The translations under genes were made by a program, and so were the position numbers. The notes below the pieces were generated by a model that saw nothing but the letters and a program-made list of their open reading frames with translations, did not search any database and was not told where the DNA came from. A stretch of DNA of 64,000 nt from Micromonospora sp. WMMD1128 (GTDB lineage Bacteria > Actinomycetota > Actinomycetes > Mycobacteriales > Micromonosporaceae), in contig NZ_CP114902.1 in the NCBI RefSeq assembly GCF_027497235.1, positions 6,226,001-6,290,000 of the forward strand. The letters run 5' to 3'. Shown here piece by piece: positions 26,393 to 34,221 of this stretch (its first letter is position 1; every line of letters starts with the position of its first letter).

Positions 26393-27531
26393 GTCGGCTC
26401 CCCGACCGGCACCAGCGCGCACAGCAGGAACCCCCCGGCCGGGGTCGGCCCGGCCGTCAGCCGCCCACCGGTCAACTCGACCCGTTCCCGCAGGCCGACC
26501 AGGCCCAGCCCGGCACCGGGCAGGACCGGGCCGGGACGGTCGGACGGATCGTTGCGGACGGCGACCTCGATCCGGTCGGCCAGGTGCCGCAGGCGCACGT
26601 CGACCGCCGCGTCCGGGGCATGTTTCCGCACGTTGGTCAGCCCTTCCTGGACCACCCGGTGCACGGTCCGGGCCACCGCGCCCGGCACCGGCCCGGGCGT
26701 ACCCTCGTCCGCCCGGCTCACCCGCAGTCCGGTGGCGCGCGACTCGCGGACCAGGTCGTCGACCGCGTCCCAGCCGGGAGACGGCAGCGGGGGCCCCTGG
26801 CGCAGCACGCTGAGCACCTCGCGCAGGTCGGTCAGGGCGGCCCGGCCGGTGGACCGGATCAACGCCGCCGCCTCGACGGTCGCCGGATCGGCGGTGGTCA
26901 CCTCCAGCGCGCCCGCGTGCACCACCATGAGCGAGACCCGGTGCGCCACGACGTCGTGCATCTCCCGCGCGATCCGCGCCCGTTCCTCGACGCGTACCCG
27001 CTCGGCCTGCGCCTCCTGCTCGCGCTCCAGCCGGTCGGCCCGGTCCCGCAGGGCGGCCAGGGCGTCCCGGCGGGCCCCGATCCAGAGCCCGGCCACCGCC
27101 GGGGCGATCACCAACCAGGCGTAGAACAGCACCGCGTTGCCCGGGGTGGCGACGACCAGGCGGCGTTCGCCGCCCATCGCGCCGCCGACCGCCACGGACG
27201 CGAGCATGACGGGAACCGTCCCGAGCAGGTACGCGGCGAGCGGCCGACCCCGCAGGCCGACGCCGGCACGCCAGGAGGCGACCACGACGGGCGCCCAGGC
27301 GGCCAGGAGCAGCCAGCTCGCGGCGGCCACGGCGGGTAGCACCCAGGGACGTGACGCGAGCACCGCGGCGCCCGTGGCCAGCGCGACCAGGAGGACCACC
27401 ACCCCCGGCAGCGGCGCGCGGACGCCGAGCCCGCCGGTCGCCGAGGCCCAGGTCACGGCGGCCACCGTCAGGGCCAGCAGCACCGGAAGGTGCGGCTCGA
27501 CGCGCCGTACGGCACCCCTCCAGGTGGTCAC
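26389..27531 (-). CDS. Sensor histidine kinase, NarL-partner type
   Basis: A 380-residue membrane kinase. The N-terminal 140 residues hold about four to five membrane helices with very short loops, so the signal is likely sensed in or at the membrane. The HisKA_3 dimerization region contains REMHDVVAHRVSLMVVHAG with the phospho-His. The HATPase domain has LTNVRKHAPDAAV (N box) and GAGLGLVGLRERVEL (G box). Start is GTG at 27531. It is coupled to the response regulator, and both sit between two DedA genes, which hints at a cell-envelope signal; that is inference. Confidence 0.88.
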   Translation of the reverse strand: MTTWRGAVRRVEPHLPVLLALTVAAVTWASATGGLGVRAPLPGVVVLLVALATGAAVLASRPWVLPAVAAASWLLLAAWAPVVVASWRAGVGLRGRPLAAYLLGTVPVMLASVAVGGAMGGERRLVVATPGNAVLFYAWLVIAPAVAGLWIGARRDALAALRDRADRLEREQEAQAERVRVEERARIAREMHDVVAHRVSLMVVHAGALEVTTADPATVEAAALIRSTGRAALTDLREVLSVLRQGPPLPSPGWDAVDDLVRESRATGLRVSRADEGTPGPVPGAVARTVHRVVQEGLTNVRKHAPDAAVDVRLRHLADRIEVAVRNDPSDRPGPVLPGAGLGLVGLRERVELTGGRLTAGPTPAGGFLLCALVPVGEPT

Positions 27532-27691
27532 CCCGCGAGCCTAGGCCGGACCGGTCCGCGACGGGACCGGGCTCGGGGAGGGTTGGGTGCCGACCCCGAG
27601 ACCACTTCGGGGTACGGCGCGACGAAAGTGGACCCTCGCGGCCGACCGACGACAGATTCCGCCGAGCGCCGGCGGCACCAGCATCGACGTC

Positions 27692-28372
27692 ATGGATGCC
27701 GTCCTCGACCTGTTCCACGACACGATCTCCTCGCCCTGGGTCTATCTGGCGCTGTTCACCATCGCCGTGGTGGACGGGTTCTTCCCCGTCGTACCGAGCG
27801 AGACCGCCGTCATCACCGCCGGCGTGTTCGCCGCCACCGGCCAGCCCGACCTGCCGCTGGTGATCGGCGTGGCCGCGCTCGGCGCGCTTGTCGGCGACCA
27901 CGTCTCGTACGCGATCGGCCGGCACGGCGGCGCGCGGCTGCTGGATCGCCTGCCCCGGGACAGCCGGCGGTGGATCGCGGTGGACCGGGCCCGGCGGGGC
28001 ATCGCGGTACGCGGTGGCCTCATCCTCACCGTGGCCCGGTACGTGCCGGGCGGCCGGACCGCCGTGACCCTCACCATGGGCGCGACCCGGTTCCCCCGCC
28101 GGCGGTTCCTCGCCTTCGACGCGCTGGCCGCCGCCACCTGGGGCACCTACTCGGCGTCGGTCGGCTATCTCGGCGGGCTCGCCTTCGAGCAGGATCCGAT
28201 CCGCGGCCTGCTGTTCGGGCTGGGGCTGGCCCTCACCGTGACCCTGGTGGTGGAGGTGGTGCGCTGGTCACGGAGCCGCCGCCGGTCGGCGCGGTTGTTA
28301 AAAGGGGCCCCCGCCTCTACCGAAAGCGTTAAGAAGGGGCCCCTCCTTACCCCCCAGCGGGGTGATAGGTGA
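27692..28372 (+). CDS. DedA-family membrane protein (second paralogue), repeat-extended C-terminus
   Basis: A 226-residue DedA protein, clearly paralogous to the one at 25084: MDAVLDLFHDTISSPWVYL, FFPVVPSETAVITAG, GALVGDHVSYAIGR, and TVARYVPGGRTAVTLTMG. The natural end probably lay near residue 200. The last 24 or so residues (LKGAPASTESVKKGPLL...) are read from a family B repeat, which also adds a TTA leucine codon at 28298-28300, a codon that needs the developmentally controlled bldA tRNA in actinomycetes. The stop overlaps the 3' end of the convergent TetR gene by 26 nt. Confidence 0.87.
   Translation: MDAVLDLFHDTISSPWVYLALFTIAVVDGFFPVVPSETAVITAGVFAATGQPDLPLVIGVAALGALVGDHVSYAIGRHGGARLLDRLPRDSRRWIAVDRARRGIAVRGGLILTVARYVPGGRTAVTLTMGATRFPRRRFLAFDALAAATWGTYSASVGYLGGLAFEQDPIRGLLFGLGLALTVTLVVEVVRWSRSRRRSARLLKGAPASTESVKKGPLLTPQRGDR
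28296..28350 (-). repeat. Family B GC-rich repeat, copy 3 (inverted)
   Basis: Opposite orientation to copies 1, 2 and 4: GGGGCCCCCGCCTCTACCG, then AAAGCGTTAAGAAGGGGCCC. It forms the 3' end of the second dedA gene and touches the TetR stop. Confidence 0.85.
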
Positions 28373-28997
28373 CGCCGCGCAGGAGCTGGTCGGCGCCGAG
28401 CCAGGCGACGTTCATCATCCGGGTGGCGGTCTTCTCCGCGTCGGCTTCCGGGTGGTCGGCCAGCCAGTCGGCGAGCGACTCGCTGGCGCCGACGAGCGCG
28501 TACGCGACCACTTCCAGGTCGGTCGCGCCGACCTCGCGGCCGGAGGTGCGCAGCGCGTGGTCGAGCATCCCGGCGACCACCTCGACCAGCCGGCCGCGCA
28601 TGGTGGCGAGTTCGCCGGCGAACGGCTGGGAGCCGCGGGCCTGCCGGTAGAGCACCGCCCAGCCGTCCCGGTGCTCGCCGACGAAACCGAAGAACGCGCG
28701 CAGCCCGCGCCAGAGCCGCTCGTCGGCGGGCAGGTCGGGGGCGGCGGCCCCGGCGATGGCCTCCATCATCCGGGTGCCCTCGCGGTGCAGGCAGGCGATG
28801 AAGAGCTCTTCCTTGGTGCCGAGGTAGGCGTAGACCATCGGCTTGGAGATGCCGGCGTCGTCGGCGATCTCGTCCATGCTGGCGGCGTGGAAGCCCCGAC
28901 GGGAGAAGACCTTGACCGCCGCGTCGAGCATCTGCTGCTCGCGTACGGCGCGGGGCAGGCGCTTGAACGCCGGTGTGCTGGACACCCTTGCAAGCAT
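28347..28997 (-). CDS. TetR-family regulator
   Basis: A 216-residue repressor. N-terminal HTH at about 22-65: AREQQMLDAAVKVF-type helix 1, MDEIADDAGISKPMVYAYLGTKEELF. The helical ligand domain has FFGFVGEHRDGWAVLYRQ and a Leu/Ala-rich end. It is divergent from the SCP2-acyl-CoA dehydrogenase-acyl-CoA synthetase genes with only 55 nt between, and that gap holds two inverted repeats. A matching element in the fadA2/fabG4 promoter suggests it controls both lipid clusters, probably with an acyl-CoA as ligand (inference). Confidence 0.85.
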   Translation of the reverse strand: MLARVSSTPAFKRLPRAVREQQMLDAAVKVFSRRGFHAASMDEIADDAGISKPMVYAYLGTKEELFIACLHREGTRMMEAIAGAAAPDLPADERLWRGLRAFFGFVGEHRDGWAVLYRQARGSQPFAGELATMRGRLVEVVAGMLDHALRTSGREVGATDLEVVAYALVGASESLADWLADHPEADAEKTATRMMNVAWLGADQLLRGVTYHPAGG

Positions 28998-28998
28998 A

Positions 28999-29031
28999 CC
29001 TACTCGTGCGTAGGGTTACGCCAGAGTAACC
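28999..29031 (+). promoter_or_regulatory. Two inverted repeats in the TetR/SCP2 intergenic region, candidate operators
   Basis: CCTAC-N6-GTAGG (28999-29014), followed by GGTTAC-N6-GTAACC (29014-29031). A TAGGGT hexamer at 29011-29016 fits a -10 box for the SCP2 operon. The first element, extended as CCTACT-N4-CGTAGGGTT, closely matches the fadA2/fabG4 site. Confidence 0.65.
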
Positions 29032-29052
29032 AAGTCGAGAGGTGCCTTCCCC

Positions 29053-29505
29053 ATGACTGACTTCGACCCGGCCACCTTCGCGAACGTCGGCCCGAAGGAG
29101 TTCGCGCAGCTGGTCAAGTCCACCCCGGACGACAAGATCGCCGAGATCATGTCCGGTGAGATGCGCGGCAAGATCCTCAGCGAGGTCTTCAGCCGGATGC
29201 CCACGCTGTTCCGCGCCGACCGCGCCGGCGCCACGAACGCGGTCATCCACTGGAACATCACCGGCCGGCCGGACGGCGGCACCGACACCTACGAGATCAT
29301 CATCGAGAACGGCACCTGCACCGTTCTGGAGACCCCGACCCGCGACCCGAAGCTCAGCCTCACCATGGGTCCGGTCGAATTCCTGAAGATCGTCACCGGC
29401 GGCGCCAACCCGGTGATGATGTTCATGACCGGCAAGCTGAAGGCCAAGGGCGACCTGGGCCTGGCCGCCAACATCGCCAACCTGTTCGACATGCCCAAGG
29501 CCTGA
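29053..29505 (+). CDS. SCP2 sterol-binding domain protein
   Basis: A 150-residue stand-alone SCP2 protein, a small soluble carrier of fatty acyl-CoA or sterols. Features: an N-terminal helix (PKEFAQLVKSTPDDKIAEIM), WNITGRPDGGTDTYEIIIEN strands, PKLSLTMGPVEFLKIVTGG, and GKLKAKGDLGLAANIANLF, a typical SCP2 end. Start is ATG at 29053 after GAGAGGTG. It is first in a run with the acyl-CoA dehydrogenase starting 2 nt after its stop. It may deliver acyl substrates to that enzyme. Confidence 0.87.
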   Translation: MTDFDPATFANVGPKEFAQLVKSTPDDKIAEIMSGEMRGKILSEVFSRMPTLFRADRAGATNAVIHWNITGRPDGGTDTYEIIIENGTCTVLETPTRDPKLSLTMGPVEFLKIVTGGANPVMMFMTGKLKAKGDLGLAANIANLFDMPKA

Positions 29506-29507
29506 CC

Positions 29508-30722
29508 GTGGCCGAGTTCTCGCTTGACCTGAACGAGGAACAGCGGGACCTTCGCGACTGGGTGCACGGCTTCGCCGCCGAGGTCGTGCGCCCGGCCGCC
29601 GCCGAGTGGGACGCCCGGGAGGAGACTCCCTGGCCGGTCATCCAGGAGGCGGCGAAGGTCGGCCTGTACGGGTTCGAGTTCCTCGCCACCTGCTGGGCCG
29701 ACCCCACCGGCCTCTCCCTGCCGATCGCCAGCGAGGAACTCTTCTGGGGCGACGCCGGCATCGGCCTGAGCATCTTCGGCACCGCCCTCGCGGTGGCCGG
29801 GATCTACGGCGCCGGCACCCCGGACCAACTCGTCGAGTGGGTGCCGCAGTGCTTCGGCGACGCCGACTCCCCGGCCGTCGCCGCGTTCTGCACCACCGAG
29901 CCGGAGGCCGGCTCCGACGTCGGGTCGATGCGGACCCGCGCCGTCTACGACCAGGCCGCCGACGAGTGGGTGCTCAACGGGCAGAAGGCGTACGCCACCA
30001 ACGGCGGCATCGCCGGGGTGCACGTGGTCACCGCCTCGGTCGAACCCGAGCTGGGTTCGCGCGGGCAGGCCGCGTTCGTCGTACCGCCGGGCACCCCCGG
30101 CCTCGCCGCCACCCGCAAGCTGCGCAAGCTGGGGCTGCGCGCCTCGCACACCGCCGACGTCTTCCTCGACGACGTCCGGGTGCCGGGCCGCTGCCTGCTC
30201 GGGGGCAAGGACGCCCTCGACGAGCGGCTGGCCCGGGCCCGCACCGGTCAACGCGCCTCCGGCCAGGCGGCGATGCGCACGTTCGAGCTGTCCCGCCCGA
30301 CGGTCGGCGCGCAGGCGCTCGGGGTGGCCCGCGCCGCCTACGAGTACGCGCTCGACTACGCCAAGGAGCGGGTGCAGTTCGGGCGGCCGATCATCGAGAA
30401 CCAGGCGGTCGCGTTCGCGCTCGCCGACATGAAGATGGAGATCGACGCCGCCCGGCTGCTGGTGTGGCGGGCCTCCTGGATGGGCCGCAACAACCGGCCG
30501 TTCACCGCCGGCGAGGGTTCGATGTCCAAGCTGAAGGCCGGCGAGGTGGCGGTCTCGGTGACCGACCGGGCGGTCCAGCTCCTCGGCGGGGCGGGCTTCC
30601 TGCGCGACCACCCGGTCGAGCGGTGGTACCGGGACGCCAAGATCTACACCATCTTCGAGGGCACCTCCGAGATCCAGCGGCTGGTCATCTCCCGGGCGAT
30701 CTCCGGGATGCAGATCCGCTGA
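29508..30722 (+). CDS. Acyl-CoA dehydrogenase
   Basis: A 404-residue FAD-dependent alpha,beta-dehydrogenase of acyl-CoA. Motifs: FCTTEPEAGSDVGSMRTRA, VLNGQKAYATNGG (FAD/substrate region), LGLRASHTADVFLDDVRVP, YALDYAKERVQFGRPI, LLGGAGFLRDHPVERWYRD, and YTIFEGTSEIQRLVISR with the catalytic Glu. Start is GTG at 29508, 2 nt after the SCP2 stop. The specific chain length is not predictable. A hairpin separates it from the acyl-CoA synthetase. Confidence 0.92.
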   Translation: MAEFSLDLNEEQRDLRDWVHGFAAEVVRPAAAEWDAREETPWPVIQEAAKVGLYGFEFLATCWADPTGLSLPIASEELFWGDAGIGLSIFGTALAVAGIYGAGTPDQLVEWVPQCFGDADSPAVAAFCTTEPEAGSDVGSMRTRAVYDQAADEWVLNGQKAYATNGGIAGVHVVTASVEPELGSRGQAAFVVPPGTPGLAATRKLRKLGLRASHTADVFLDDVRVPGRCLLGGKDALDERLARARTGQRASGQAAMRTFELSRPTVGAQALGVARAAYEYALDYAKERVQFGRPIIENQAVAFALADMKMEIDAARLLVWRASWMGRNNRPFTAGEGSMSKLKAGEVAVSVTDRAVQLLGGAGFLRDHPVERWYRDAKIYTIFEGTSEIQRLVISRAISGMQIR

Positions 30723-30735
30723 TCACCGCCGGAGA

Positions 30736-30779
30736 CCGGCCCGCGACGGCACGCCGTGCCGGGCACCGTCGCGGGCCGG
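30736..30779 (+). terminator. Hairpin between acyl-CoA dehydrogenase and acyl-CoA synthetase genes
   Basis: A 14-bp stem (30736-30749 with 30766-30779) enclosing a smaller hairpin (GGCAC-GCC-GTGCC). It may terminate or attenuate transcription within the lipid gene run. Confidence 0.6.
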
Positions 30780-30827
30780 GCCGGCCGCTTCACCACCGGG
30801 AGCCACGTACGCGAAGGAGGCTGCGCC

Positions 30828-32393
30828 GTGGACCTGCCGTTCATCGTCACCACGCTGACCCGACGCGGTCTGCTCACCCCGGGCCACCCGATCCGGGTGG
30901 CCTCGCAACTGAACGCGCTGCGCCGTTGGGGCTGGAGCCTCGCCGGGGAGCTGCGCCAGGCCGCCGCCCGTGACCCCGGCCGGGTCGCCGTGGTGGACGA
31001 GCACGGCGCCGCGCTGACGTACCAGGAACTCCTCGACCGGTCGGAGCGGCTGGCCCGTTCCCTGCGGGCCGCCCTCGGCGTACGGGCCGGGGACCGGGTG
31101 GGTCTGCTCTGCCGCAACCACCACGGGCTGGTCGAGGCGATCGTCGCGACGATGCTGCTCGGCGCGGACGCCGTCCTGGTCAACACCGGCCTCTCCGCGG
31201 CGCAGTTGGTCACCGTCGCCCAGGAGCAGGACCTGCGGGCGCTGGTGCACGACACCGAGTTCGCCGACCGTGTCCTCGGTCTCCCGGCCGGGCTGGCCCG
31301 GGTCGACGAACGGCGGCACGAGGAGCTGATCGCCGGCGCGGCGCCCGGCGATCAGCTCCAGCCGCCGGAGCGGGACGGCCGGACCATCGTGCTGACCTCC
31401 GGCACCACCGGCACGCCCAAGGGCGCCCGCCGCCCGACCCCGCACGGCTTCGGCCCGCTGGTGTCCATCATCGACCGGATCCCGCTCCACGCGCGCGACG
31501 TCGTGATGATCGCCGCGCCCATCTTCCACACCTGGGGGTACGCCGCCCTCCAGGTCTCGTTCGCGTTGCGCGCCACGGTTGTCCTGCACCGCCGCTTCGA
31601 CCCGGCCACCACGCTCGCCGCGCTGGCCGGGCAGCCGTGCGACGCGCTCTTCGCCGTACCGGTGATGCTGCAACGGCTGATGGAGGTCGCGCCGCCGCAG
31701 TCCCGGCCACCGCTCAAGGTGGTCGCGGTCAGCGGCTCGGCCCTACCGGGCAACCTGGCGACGGCGTTCATGGACCGCTACGGCGACGTGCTCTACAACC
31801 TGTACGGCTCGACCGAGGTCTCCTGGGCGTCCATCGCCGGGCCGGTCGAGCTGCGCGCCGCGCCCACCACGGCCGGCCGGCCACCGCACGGCACCCGACT
31901 GGCGATCGTGGACGAGATGGGTCAGCCGGTCCGGGACGGCCGGGTGGGGCGGATCTTCGTGGGCAACGAGATGCTCTTCGAGGGCTACACGTCAGGCGCC
32001 GGCCGGGAGAGCCGGGACGGCCTGCTGGACACCGGTGACCTCGGCCGGCTGAACCCCGACGGCCTGCTCTTCGTGGACGGGCGGGCGGACGACATGATCG
32101 TCTCCGGCGGGGAGAACGTCTTCCCGTCCGAGGTGGAGGATCTGATCGCCCGGCTGCCGCAGGTCCGCGAGGTGGCCGTGATCGGCGTGCCCGACCCGGA
32201 CTACGGGCAGCGGCTGGCCGCGTTCCTGGCGCTGCGCCCGGACGAGACGCTCGACCCGGAGGCGGTCCGCGAGTACGTCCGGCGCTACCTGGCCCGGTTC
32301 TCGGTGCCGCGCGATGTGATCTTCGTCAAGTACCTGCCGCGCAACGCCACCGGCAAGGTGCTGAGTCGTGAATTGCGCCGATACTTCGGCTGA
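30828..32393 (+). CDS. Acyl-CoA synthetase (AMP-forming ligase)
   Basis: A 521-residue ANL-superfamily enzyme that activates a fatty or other carboxylic acid to its CoA ester. The core motifs are present: VLTSGTTGTPKGARR (P-loop-like, A3), APIFHTWGY, NLYGSTEVSW (A5), LLDTGDLGRL (A7), DDMIVSGGENVFPSEVEDLI (A8), and LPRNATGKVLSREL with the catalytic Lys (A10). The GTG at 30828 has AAGGAGG 8 nt upstream; a longer reading from 30756 covers the hairpin and is rejected. It probably feeds the dehydrogenase upstream. Confidence 0.9.
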   Translation: MDLPFIVTTLTRRGLLTPGHPIRVASQLNALRRWGWSLAGELRQAAARDPGRVAVVDEHGAALTYQELLDRSERLARSLRAALGVRAGDRVGLLCRNHHGLVEAIVATMLLGADAVLVNTGLSAAQLVTVAQEQDLRALVHDTEFADRVLGLPAGLARVDERRHEELIAGAAPGDQLQPPERDGRTIVLTSGTTGTPKGARRPTPHGFGPLVSIIDRIPLHARDVVMIAAPIFHTWGYAALQVSFALRATVVLHRRFDPATTLAALAGQPCDALFAVPVMLQRLMEVAPPQSRPPLKVVAVSGSALPGNLATAFMDRYGDVLYNLYGSTEVSWASIAGPVELRAAPTTAGRPPHGTRLAIVDEMGQPVRDGRVGRIFVGNEMLFEGYTSGAGRESRDGLLDTGDLGRLNPDGLLFVDGRADDMIVSGGENVFPSEVEDLIARLPQVREVAVIGVPDPDYGQRLAAFLALRPDETLDPEAVREYVRRYLARFSVPRDVIFVKYLPRNATGKVLSRELRRYFG

Positions 32394-32465
32394 TCGGCGG
32401 ACCACAGAGGACGGACGTCGCTGTTACTTTCCCCCTGGTTTTTCGGGAAACGGGGGAACTACACG

Positions 32466-33968
32466 GTGATCCGACTCCGCCGACGCACCGCGCTCGGCCT
32501 CCTCCTCGGCGGCGCGTCCGTCGCCGCGGTCAGCCCGATCGACCCGGTGCTCGGCGAGCACCGGGAGATCCGGCCGACCCGGCGGCACGTCCCGCCCGTC
32601 GAGGTGGAGAACCGCGCGGCCGGCCAGCCCTGGTGGCCCTCGCAGGGCGGCCGGGCCGCCGACGACCGGCGGCGGCAGATCCAGGGGTACGCCTCGACGA
32701 CGAGCGTCGCCCCCGGCGAGTCGATCGACTTCCACGTCGCGGTCAACCCGGCCGGACGGTTCCACGTCAGCGTGCACCGCATCGGCTGGTACGCCGGCGC
32801 GGGCGCCCGCACGCTGCTCTCCAGTCCCGAACTGGACGGCGTGCCGCAGCCGGTGCCGCCGGCCGACCCGGCGAACGGCGCGCTCGACTGCCGGTGGCCG
32901 GTGTCCTGGCGCCTGCGCGTGCCCGAGAGCTGGGTCTCCGGCCTTTACGTGGCGGTCTTCACCTCGGCCGCCGGCTGGCGGGCGTGCACCCCCTTCGTGG
33001 TGCGGGACGACCTGCGGGCCGCCGCGCTCTGCGTGGTGCTGCCGGTGACCACCTGGCAGGCGTACAACCAGTGGCCCCGCGACCGGCGCTCGGGTACGAG
33101 CCTCTACAACGGCTACACCCCCGACGGGCGGCGCGACCCGGCGCTGCGGGCACGCACGGTCTCCTTCGACCGTCCGTACGCCGACGCCGGCCTGCCCATC
33201 CACTTCGACCGCGACCAGGACGCGATCCAGTGGCTGGAGCGCAACCACTACGACGTCAGCTACGCCACCAGCTTCGACCTGCACTCCGGCCGGCTCGACC
33301 CGGCCCGGCACCGTGGCCTGGTCTTCTGCGGGCACGACGAATACTGGTCGGCGGAGATGCGCCGGGCGACGGAGACCGCCCGGGCCGACGGCACCAGCCT
33401 CGCGTACCTCGGCGCCAACAGCGTCTACTGGCACGCCCGCATGCCGCACACCCCGGACGGCCGACCCGAACGCCTCGTCGCCTGCGCCAAGGACTGGTCC
33501 GATCCGGCCGAGGTCACCACCGGCCCGACGGTGCGGTGGCGTGATCTCGACCGGCCCGAACAGGCGCTGATCGGCGTGCAGTTCAACGGCATCGTGCTGA
33601 CCCCGCAGCCGCTCGTGGTGCGCTCGGCCAACCACTGGGTGTGGGCCGGCACCGGTGTGGCCGACGGAGACCGGATCCCCCGGGTGGTGGCCGGCGAGGC
33701 GGACGGCCTCAACCGGCGGCTCGAACCCCCGGCCCACGTGGAGGACGTCCTGCTCAGCGCCTCGCCGTATCCGATACGGCAGAGCGGCCGGCGGGTCCAG
33801 GGCACCCACCTGTACGAGACGCCCGGCGGCGCGGTCGTCTTCGCGACCGGCACGCTCGGCTGGACCATGGCGCTGAACCGGCGCGGGCACCGCGACCCGC
33901 GGATCGAGCGGGCCACCGCGAACGTGCTCGACCGGATGATCGGCCGGGACCGGGCCGCCCCGGCGTAA
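32466..33968 (+). CDS. Exported protein of the N,N-dimethylformamidase large-subunit-like family
   Basis: A 500-residue protein with a twin-arginine-like signal (RLRRRTALGLLLGGASVAAV). The body resembles the beta/large subunit domain of N,N-dimethylformamidase: TTWQAYNQWP, DRDQDAIQWLERNHYDVSYA, RHRGLVFCGHDEYWSAEMRR, SLAYLGANSVYWHARM, and VVFATGTLGWTMALNRRG. These domains also occur in secreted proteins with no known amidase activity. Start is GTG at 32466. The gene is not clearly part of the lipid operon (72-nt gap). The substrate is unknown. Confidence 0.75.
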   Translation: MIRLRRRTALGLLLGGASVAAVSPIDPVLGEHREIRPTRRHVPPVEVENRAAGQPWWPSQGGRAADDRRRQIQGYASTTSVAPGESIDFHVAVNPAGRFHVSVHRIGWYAGAGARTLLSSPELDGVPQPVPPADPANGALDCRWPVSWRLRVPESWVSGLYVAVFTSAAGWRACTPFVVRDDLRAAALCVVLPVTTWQAYNQWPRDRRSGTSLYNGYTPDGRRDPALRARTVSFDRPYADAGLPIHFDRDQDAIQWLERNHYDVSYATSFDLHSGRLDPARHRGLVFCGHDEYWSAEMRRATETARADGTSLAYLGANSVYWHARMPHTPDGRPERLVACAKDWSDPAEVTTGPTVRWRDLDRPEQALIGVQFNGIVLTPQPLVVRSANHWVWAGTGVADGDRIPRVVAGEADGLNRRLEPPAHVEDVLLSASPYPIRQSGRRVQGTHLYETPGGAVVFATGTLGWTMALNRRGHRDPRIERATANVLDRMIGRDRAAPA

Positions 33969-33975
33969 CCCCGCG

Positions 33976-34215
33976 CCCCTCCCGACCGCCGGCCGTCCGG
34001 TCCGCTCAGGCCACCCCGAGCCGCCCAGCCCCAGCCGCCCAGCTCGGGCCGCCGCCGGCCACGGACCGTCCGGTCCGCCCGTGCCGCCGCCGGCCGTCCA
34101 GCTCGGGCCGCCGCCAGCCACCGGCCGTCCGGTCCGCCGCCGGCCGTCCGGTCCGCCACCGGCAGTCCGGTCCGCCGCCGGCCGTCCAGCCCGGGCCACC
34201 GCCGGCCGCCCGCCG
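33976..34215. repeat. Low-complexity intergenic repeat, GCCGGCCGTCC-rich
   Basis: About 240 nt built from reiterated GCCGCCGGCCGTCCGGTCC-type and CCCAGCTCGGGCC-type units of irregular spacing, between the convergent DMFA-like gene and purD. No gene is credible here; open frames encode only Pro/Arg/Ser/Gly tracts. Confidence 0.75.
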
Positions 34216-34221
34216 TTCGGG

